Shown here: positions 24,133-28,477 of the stretch, piece after piece | How positions within the stretch are numbered: the first letter of the stretch is position 1 | How the letters are laid out: each line of letters starts with the position of its first letter | Assembly: GCA_035527835.1 (NCBI GenBank) | Contig: DATKZS010000206.1 | Location: forward strand, 1 to 28,477 | DNA: 28,477 nucleotides | DNA from: DATKZS01 sp035527835 [NCBI: bacterium] | Lineage (GTDB): Bacteria > RBG-13-61-14 | Direction of reading: 5' to 3' | The notes under the pieces: model-generated | Databases searched by the model: none | Told to the model about the DNA's origin: nothing | The model's input: only the letters and a program-made list of their open reading frames with translations | Program-made: the position numbers and the translations under genes

Positions 24133-25935
24133 ATGGCGGGAAAAATTCCGGAACATATCATCCAGGAGATCAAGGACCGGGTGAGCATCATCGAGGTGGT
24201 GGGCGACTACGTGCGTCTCACCAAGGACGGGGCCAACTACAAGGGCCTGTGCCCGTTCCACCAGGAGAAGACGCCGTCGTTCAAGGTGCACGAGGGCAAG
24301 GGCATTTACAAGTGCTTCGGCTGCGGGGAGGCCGGCAACATCTTCAACTTCCTGATGAAGCAGGAGGGCATGAGCTTTATCGAGGCCGCCCAGAGGCTGG
24401 CCGCCCGCGCCGGCATCAGCCTGCCCCGCGAGGAGCCCAAGCCGGAGGACCTCGAGCGCGAGCAGAACCAGGGCCGGCTGTTCCGGGTCAACGAGGCCGC
24501 CGCCAAATTTTTTCATGACTCGCTGAAGAATTCCGCGGAGGCCCGGATCGCGCGCGACTACCTCAACTCCCGCGGCTACGGCGACGACGTGATTGCGCGT
24601 TATCTCCTGGGCTATTCGCCTGAGAGCTGGGACGCAACCCTGAACGCGCTCAAGGCCCAGGGCATCTCCCTGGCCGACATCCACGCCGCCGGGCTCTCCC
24701 TCGAGCGCGACCGCGGCGGCTTCTACGACCGCTTCCGCGGCCGGCTCATGTTCCCGATCCACGACGTGCAGGGCCGCGTCCGCGGCTTCGGCGCGCGCAT
24801 CATGAAGGATGATGATGCCGGCCAGCCCAAGTACATCAACTCGCCCGAGACCCTGATCTTCAAGAAGGGCCAGGGCTTTTACGGGCTGTATCAGGCCAAG
24901 GACGAGATCAGGAAGCAAGGCCGCGTCATCGTGGTGGAGGGCTACTTCGACCAGATCGCGCTCGACCACGCCGGGATCAAGGACGCGGTGGCCACCCTCG
25001 GCACCGCGCTCACCCCCGACCACGCCCGCATGATCCGGCGCTACACCCAGGACGTGTACCTGGTCTTCGACGCCGACGAGGCCGGGAAAAAGGCCGCGTT
25101 GCGCTCCATCGAGCCTTTCCTCGAATCCGGGCTCTCGCCCCGCATCGTCCTCATCCCCGACGGCAAGGACCCGGACGACTTCCTCCGCGCCCACTCCGCG
25201 GCCGAATTCGAGAAGCTCCTCGATATTGCGCCGCCGCTCATCAGCCATTACCTGGACCAGTTGGTCGCCGCCGCCGGGTCCACGCCTTCAGCCCTGTCCA
25301 AGGCCGTATGGGAGGCCGCCGAGCTGCTGGCCAAGGTCCGCGACCCCATCGAAAGAAACGCCTTTGCCGAGCGCCTCGCCCGCCGCACCGGCGTCCCGCT
25401 GCCCCAGGTTCAGGCGCGGCTCCGCAGGCCCACCCGCAAAACCGATGCGCCGGGGCCGGAGGGGCCGGAGGGCGCCCTGGCCGCCGCCGTCTCTTATCCG
25501 CGGGCCGAGGCCGAGCTGGTGTCGCTGGTGGTGCACCATCCGGAGACAGCGGCCCGCGTGCGGGAGTCCGGCGTGGCCGGCAAATTCCAGGACCCCGAAA
25601 TCGCCGCTCTCCTGTCCGCGCTCCTTGACCAGGACCGGGAGGGCCGCATGGACCCCGGGGCCCTGCTCCCGGAAATTTCCGACCCGGCCCTTTCAGATTT
25701 GGTTTCTCATGCTATCTTCGATAAGGACCCGTTTGGCGACAAAGCCCTCCAGGTGGTGGACGAGATCATCGCCAGGGTGCACAAGGCCGAGATCGAATCG
25801 CGCCTCATCAGCCTCCGCGCCGCCATCGAGGACGCCCAGCAAAAGGGCGACGAGGGACAGTGGCGCACGCTTCTTGAAAAGCAGCAGGACCTGCTCGAGG
25901 AGAAAAAGGGCATCGCCACGGGCAGGGCCGGATGA
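24133..25935 (+). CDS. dnaG: DNA primase
   Basis: The replicative primase that makes RNA primers at the fork and binds DnaB helicase. The 600-residue chain has the CHC2-type zinc finger (Cys 40, His 43 in CPFHQEKTPSF; Cys 61, Cys 64 in KCFGCGEAGN), the RNA polymerase/TOPRIM core with Glu 269 in VVEGYFDQ and Asp 313/Asp 315 in VFDADEAGKK, and a C-terminal helicase-interaction domain (from about residue 460, ELVSLVVHHPETA) ending in a charged helix. Length and order are normal. I start it at 24133 (MAGKIPEHIIQEIKDRVSI); a TTG at 24112 is in frame but adds a basic extension not expected in DnaG. The ribosome binding site is weak. The gene follows a palindromic repeat. Confidence 0.97.
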   Translation: MAGKIPEHIIQEIKDRVSIIEVVGDYVRLTKDGANYKGLCPFHQEKTPSFKVHEGKGIYKCFGCGEAGNIFNFLMKQEGMSFIEAAQRLAARAGISLPREEPKPEDLEREQNQGRLFRVNEAAAKFFHDSLKNSAEARIARDYLNSRGYGDDVIARYLLGYSPESWDATLNALKAQGISLADIHAAGLSLERDRGGFYDRFRGRLMFPIHDVQGRVRGFGARIMKDDDAGQPKYINSPETLIFKKGQGFYGLYQAKDEIRKQGRVIVVEGYFDQIALDHAGIKDAVATLGTALTPDHARMIRRYTQDVYLVFDADEAGKKAALRSIEPFLESGLSPRIVLIPDGKDPDDFLRAHSAAEFEKLLDIAPPLISHYLDQLVAAAGSTPSALSKAVWEAAELLAKVRDPIERNAFAERLARRTGVPLPQVQARLRRPTRKTDAPGPEGPEGALAAAVSYPRAEAELVSLVVHHPETAARVRESGVAGKFQDPEIAALLSALLDQDREGRMDPGALLPEISDPALSDLVSHAIFDKDPFGDKALQVVDEIIARVHKAEIESRLISLRAAIEDAQQKGDEGQWRTLLEKQQDLLEEKKGIATGRAG

Positions 25936-25975
25936 AGCCGCCGCGCATGAATCGGGGGAGAGAAGGAAGAACAAT

Positions 25976-26054
25976 GAACAAGGATACCAAGAATGCAAAG
26001 GATAAGATTAAGAACTCTTCATTCTTATCCCCGCCATCCTTGACATCCTTGTTC
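25976..26054. repeat. Palindromic unit repeat, AAGGATACC family, between dnaG and rpoD
   Basis: The left arm (25976-26007) holds three AAGGAT-type 9-nt units, beginning GAACAAGGATACCAAG. The right arm (26023-26054) is its inverse with 25 of 32 matching and no gaps, and the loop is 15 nt. It fills much of the 199-bp dnaG-rpoD gap and would form a hairpin in the mRNA upstream of the rpoD ribosome binding site. Confidence 0.85.
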
Positions 26055-26134
26055 CTCTTCTCATTTCGATTGCGATACCAAGAAATACGCGGTCCATGGA
26101 CGCGATAGTCAGGTCGGTCAAGGAAGGAAAGATC

Positions 26135-28000
26135 ATGCCGAAGAAGAAAGAAATCGAAGAGATCAACAAGCTGATTGATCGGGGCAAATCCAAGGGGTTC
26201 CTCACCTACGACGAGGTCAACGACGGACTGCCCGAGAACATGATCAACTCTGACCAGCTCGACGACCTGATGTCGCTTTTCGGGGAGATGGACATCAAGA
26301 TCGTGGATTCGACCGCCGAAGCCCCCGTAAAATCGCTGTCCACCGAGGCCGCCGAGGAGGAGACCGTGGACGAGGACACGCCCTCCGCCGGGAGAGGCGA
26401 GCTTGACGCCGTCGAGGAAATCGAACCCGGCATCCGCGCCATTGACCCCGTCCGCATGTACCTCCGCGAAATGGGAAGCTACCAACTGCTCACCCGCGAG
26501 GGCGAGGTGGACATAGCAAAGCGTATCGAGGACGCCAAGGAAGAAGTCCTGCGCACCATCCTCTCCTGCCCCGTCACCATCCAGGAAGTCATCAATATGA
26601 GCGAGCGATTCCTCCAGGAGCAGGAGCGGCAAGCCATGGCCCTCGAATCCAAGAACCAGGGAACCGAACCCGAAGCCTCCGACGACCCGCGCGACCCCGA
26701 AGCCGACGAAGCCCCGGACGAGGAAGACATCCTTGAAGAGGACGAGTTCGATCAGGACCTCGAAGAGCAGCAAAACCTCTCGCCCGAGCTCCTCAAAGAC
26801 ATCAAGAAACTCTCCGAGGAGGTCCGCAAGGCCCAAGAAATCAGGGCCAAGGTCAAGACCTCCAAAAAATTGAAAAACAAGCTCGCCAACGACATCAAGA
26901 AAAACCAGGACGTCCTCCTCCAGAAAATGCGCGAGATGAACCTCACCGACCGCCAGCGCGAGCGCATCATCTCACGCATCCAGGAGCTCGTGGACAAGAT
27001 CGCCCAGGCCGAAAACGAGATCAGGGGCGTCGAGTCCAGGAGCAAGCTGTCCTCCGCCGACCTCAAAGAGGCCATGAGGCTCGTCAAGAAAGGCTCGCGC
27101 GAGCGCAGGAAAGTCGAGAACAACTTCAACGTCCTCCCCGAAAAGGTCCTCGCCTGGGAGCGCAAGATCAAGAACTGCCAGCGCAAGCTCCGCCGCGCCG
27201 AGCAGGAGGCCGGAATGAACGCCAAGGACGTAAAGGAGGCCTTAAAGGTCATCCTCCGCGGCGAGTCCCGCGTCCGCGCCGCCAAGGCCGAGCTGGTCGA
27301 GGCCAACCTACGCCTCGTCGTCAACATCGCCAAAAAATACACCAACCGCGGACTCCAGTTCCTCGACCTCATCCAGGAAGGGAACATCGGACTCATGAAG
27401 GCCGTGGACAAGTTCGAGTACCAGCGCGGCTACAAGTTCTCGACCTACGCCACCTGGTGGATCCGCCAGGCCATCACCCGGGCCATCGCCGACCAGGCGC
27501 GGACCATCCGCATCCCCGTGCACATGATCGAGACCATCAACAAGCTGATCCGCACCTCACGCTACCTGGTGCAGAAGCTCGGACGCGAGCCGACCCCCGA
27601 GGAGATCGCCGAGAAAATGGAGCTGCCCACCGACAAGGTGCGCAAGGTCCTGAAGATCGCCAAGGAACCCATTTCCCTGGAAATCCCCATCGGCGAGGAG
27701 GATGACTCGAGGCTCGGCGACTTCATCGAGGACAAGACCATCCCCAGTCCCATGGACTCCGTGGTCAACAAGAGCCTCTCCGACCAGACCAAGGACGTGC
27801 TTCAGACCTTGACCCCCCGCGAGGAAAAGGTACTGCGCATGAGGTTCGGAATCGGCGAAAAAGCCGACCACACCCTCGAAGAAGTAGGCCAGGACTTCGA
27901 CGTCACCCGCGAGCGCATCCGCCAAATCGAGGCCAAGGCCCTCAGAAAGCTCCGCCACGTGTCCCGCTCCAAGAAGCTCAAGATCTTTATCGAGGGCTGA
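26135..28000 (+). CDS. rpoD: RNA polymerase sigma-70 factor, primary (RpoD)
   Basis: The housekeeping sigma factor that directs core polymerase to -35/-10 promoters. The 621-residue protein has region 1.1 ([20 protein letters not shown]), region 1.2 ([21 protein letters not shown] in outline), a non-conserved region with a very acidic stretch at about residues 180-215, regions 2.1-2.4 from about residue 383 ([31 protein letters not shown]), region 3 and the region 4.2 helix-turn-helix at about 581-607 ([19 protein letters not shown]). I prefer the ATG at 26135 because AAGGAAGGAAAG lies just upstream and [13 protein letters not shown] matches RpoD N-termini; an ATG at 26096 would add 13 residues. 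It is the last gene of the operon. The promoters in this window fit its specificity. Confidence 0.97.
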   Translation: MPKKKEIEEINKLIDRGKSKGFLTYDEVNDGLPENMINSDQLDDLMSLFGEMDIKIVDSTAEAPVKSLSTEAAEEETVDEDTPSAGRGELDAVEEIEPGIRAIDPVRMYLREMGSYQLLTREGEVDIAKRIEDAKEEVLRTILSCPVTIQEVINMSERFLQEQERQAMALESKNQGTEPEASDDPRDPEADEAPDEEDILEEDEFDQDLEEQQNLSPELLKDIKKLSEEVRKAQEIRAKVKTSKKLKNKLANDIKKNQDVLLQKMREMNLTDRQRERIISRIQELVDKIAQAENEIRGVESRSKLSSADLKEAMRLVKKGSRERRKVENNFNVLPEKVLAWERKIKNCQRKLRRAEQEAGMNAKDVKEALKVILRGESRVRAAKAELVEANLRLVVNIAKKYTNRGLQFLDLIQEGNIGLMKAVDKFEYQRGYKFSTYATWWIRQAITRAIADQARTIRIPVHMIETINKLIRTSRYLVQKLGREPTPEEIAEKMELPTDKVRKVLKIAKEPISLEIPIGEEDDSRLGDFIEDKTIPSPMDSVVNKSLSDQTKDVLQTLTPREEKVLRMRFGIGEKADHTLEEVGQDFDVTRERIRQIEAKALRKLRHVSRSKKLKIFIEG

Positions 28001-28023
28001 GCGGGGAGGCGCGGGGCTCGGGG

Positions 28024-28058
28024 CGTGAGGCCTGAGGCTTGAGGCCTGGGGCTTGAGG
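28024..28058. repeat. Heptamer-unit repeat, single arm, GCTTGAG family
   Basis: About five 7-nt units in a row (GTGAGGC, CTGAGGC, TTGAGGC, CTGGGGC, TTGAGGA) directly after rpoD. They are the reverse complement of the CCTCAAG units at 1-118. No opposite arm was found nearby, so this is either half an element or an arm that diverged. Confidence 0.75.
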
Positions 28059-28059
28059 A

Positions 28060-28290
28060 GCGGGGGAAGGTTGCAGGCCGGCTCCCACTGGCAACTCCTT
28101 ACAACAAGACGTGCCACCGGTTTGTAACCGGCGGTCTGCTGTACGGGCCACTCCAGTCGCGACCGTTCACCTCATCCGCTTGCCAGGCCCTATCAATAAT
28201 CGCGCCCGGAAGGGTGCTCCCACGCCGGGTATGGAACTTCTGAAAATAGCCCCTCTATACTACTAACATCAAGGATGCATAAGTTCGTTT
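28060..28290. other. Hairpin-rich non-coding stretch of unknown nature
   Basis: CCACCGGTT/AACCGGCGG (28114-28122 and 28126-28134, 8 of 9) is a tight hairpin with a 3-nt loop. GCGCCC and GGGTGC around GGAA (28202-28217) form a second small hairpin. GCTCCCAC occurs twice (28081-28088 and 28216-28223). On the minus strand about 54 codons are open to a TAA at 28099-28101, but without any ATG or GTG near the beginning. I could not match it to a known RNA family. Confidence 0.4.
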
Positions 28291-28301
28291 GCATTTTTTT
28301 T

Positions 28302-28332
28302 ACCGCAGATGAACGCAGATGAACACAGATTA
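28302..28332. repeat. Single arm of the AACGCAGATG-family repeat
   Basis: Three 10-nt units, ACCGCAGATG, AACGCAGATG and AACACAGATT, like the left arm at 23983-24012. The inverse arm is not present before the MITE that starts at 28350, so the MITE may have inserted into the loop of this element, with the other arm beyond the window. Confidence 0.75.
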
Positions 28333-28349
28333 AAAAAATTATTCCACAA

Positions 28350-28477
28350 CAGTGCTGTCCAAAATAAACGGACCGGAGAACCGCCAAGACGCCAAGAGCG
28401 CCAAGGATTATTTTTTAACAAGATTTTAAGAGGGCTTGGGTGCGAATGTTTCTGGCTTGGCGCTCCCGTCGGCCGGT
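28350..28477. mobile_element. Second copy of the 263-bp MITE (right part beyond window)
   Basis: From CAGTGCTGTCC at 28350 to the last base, the sequence aligns without gaps to 22447-22574 with two mismatches in 128 bp. The left terminal repeat, the three CGCCAAG-type units and the beginning of the central palindrome are present. The left flank (ATTCCACAA, 28341-28349) differs from copy one, which confirms the element boundary at CAGTG. Confidence 0.88.

Larger units (their letters stand above)
28001..28477. other. 477-bp gene-free region after rpoD
   Basis: This stretch holds a single-armed heptamer repeat (28024-28058), a hairpin-rich part (28060-28290), one arm of the AACGCAGATG family (28302-28332) and the left part of a second MITE (28350 to the edge). 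I see no start codon with a ribosome binding site opening a plausible gene, and no intrinsic terminator with a U-run for rpoD. Confidence 0.7.

Noticed and set aside
28081-28150. tRNA-like look: GCCGGCT followed by a stem with TTTGTAA in the loop
   Set aside because: No D-arm, no GTTCRA T-loop and no closing acceptor strand. The stem is better read as an 8-9 bp hairpin with a 3-nt loop.
28193-28387. 64-codon minus-strand frame at the right end
   Set aside because: Half of it reads through the AACGCAGATG repeat and the MITE, there is no ribosome binding site, and the composition is unlike neighbouring genes.

Overview
This GC-rich bacterial window (about 28.5 kb) carries one clear core marker: the rpsU-yqeY-dnaG-rpoD macromolecular synthesis operon at the right end. 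The RpoD N-terminus, the many lipoproteins, and the Gly-rich/Cys/helix/Arg C-terminal anchors on two secreted enzymes suggest a Deltaproteobacteria-like lineage (Desulfobacterota, Myxococcota or a related candidate phylum). That placement is inference. No phage genes, CRISPR array, tRNA, rRNA or complete insertion sequence was seen.

Layout. (1) 1-8015, minus strand: a peptide-type ABC import operon, read right to left. It encodes a TPR lipoprotein, a family 5 solute-binding lipoprotein (4-nt overlap), a natural fusion of both permease subunits (DppB-DppC), a Pro/Ala-rich hydrophilic protein of unknown role, and a DppD/OppD-type ATPase (1-nt overlap). The second ATPase, if present, lies beyond the left edge. 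(2) 8148-13559: a secreted PHP-domain lipoprotein (+), an orphan dihydrolipoyl dehydrogenase (-), a COG1180-type radical SAM protein (+), a DUF5678-like small protein coupled to a retropepsin-like protease (+), and a YjbQ-family protein (+). (3) 13571-22318, minus strand: a secreted glycan-hydrolase operon. It holds two paralogous GH123-like (DUF4091) enzymes, each with an Ig-like lipoprotein partner, plus a GH113-like lipoprotein. In one cassette the enzyme and lipoprotein genes overlap by 4 nt. In the other they form one continuous 1208-codon frame. (4) 22319-23160: an 842-bp gene-free stretch with a 263-bp MITE, a palindromic repeat and the promoters of both flanking operons. (5) 23161-28000, plus strand: rpsU, yqeY, dnaG, rpoD. 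(6) 28001-28477: repeats and a second MITE copy cut by the window edge.

The most unusual signal is in the gaps. Nearly every intergenic gap longer than about 90 bp holds a palindrome whose arms are built from 2-5 degenerate tandem units of 7-10 nt. The unit sequence differs from site to site; I count at least seven unit families. The architecture is constant: two unit-repeat arms around a loop of 14-17 nt in all but one case. The palindromes occur inside operons (between solute-binding protein and permease, permease and Pro-rich protein, yqeY and dnaG, dnaG and rpoD), where they would form RNA hairpins. One unit family (CGCCAAG) also lies inside the MITE, which has 17-bp terminal inverted repeats and a perfect 9-bp target duplication, so transposition could be one way these units spread.
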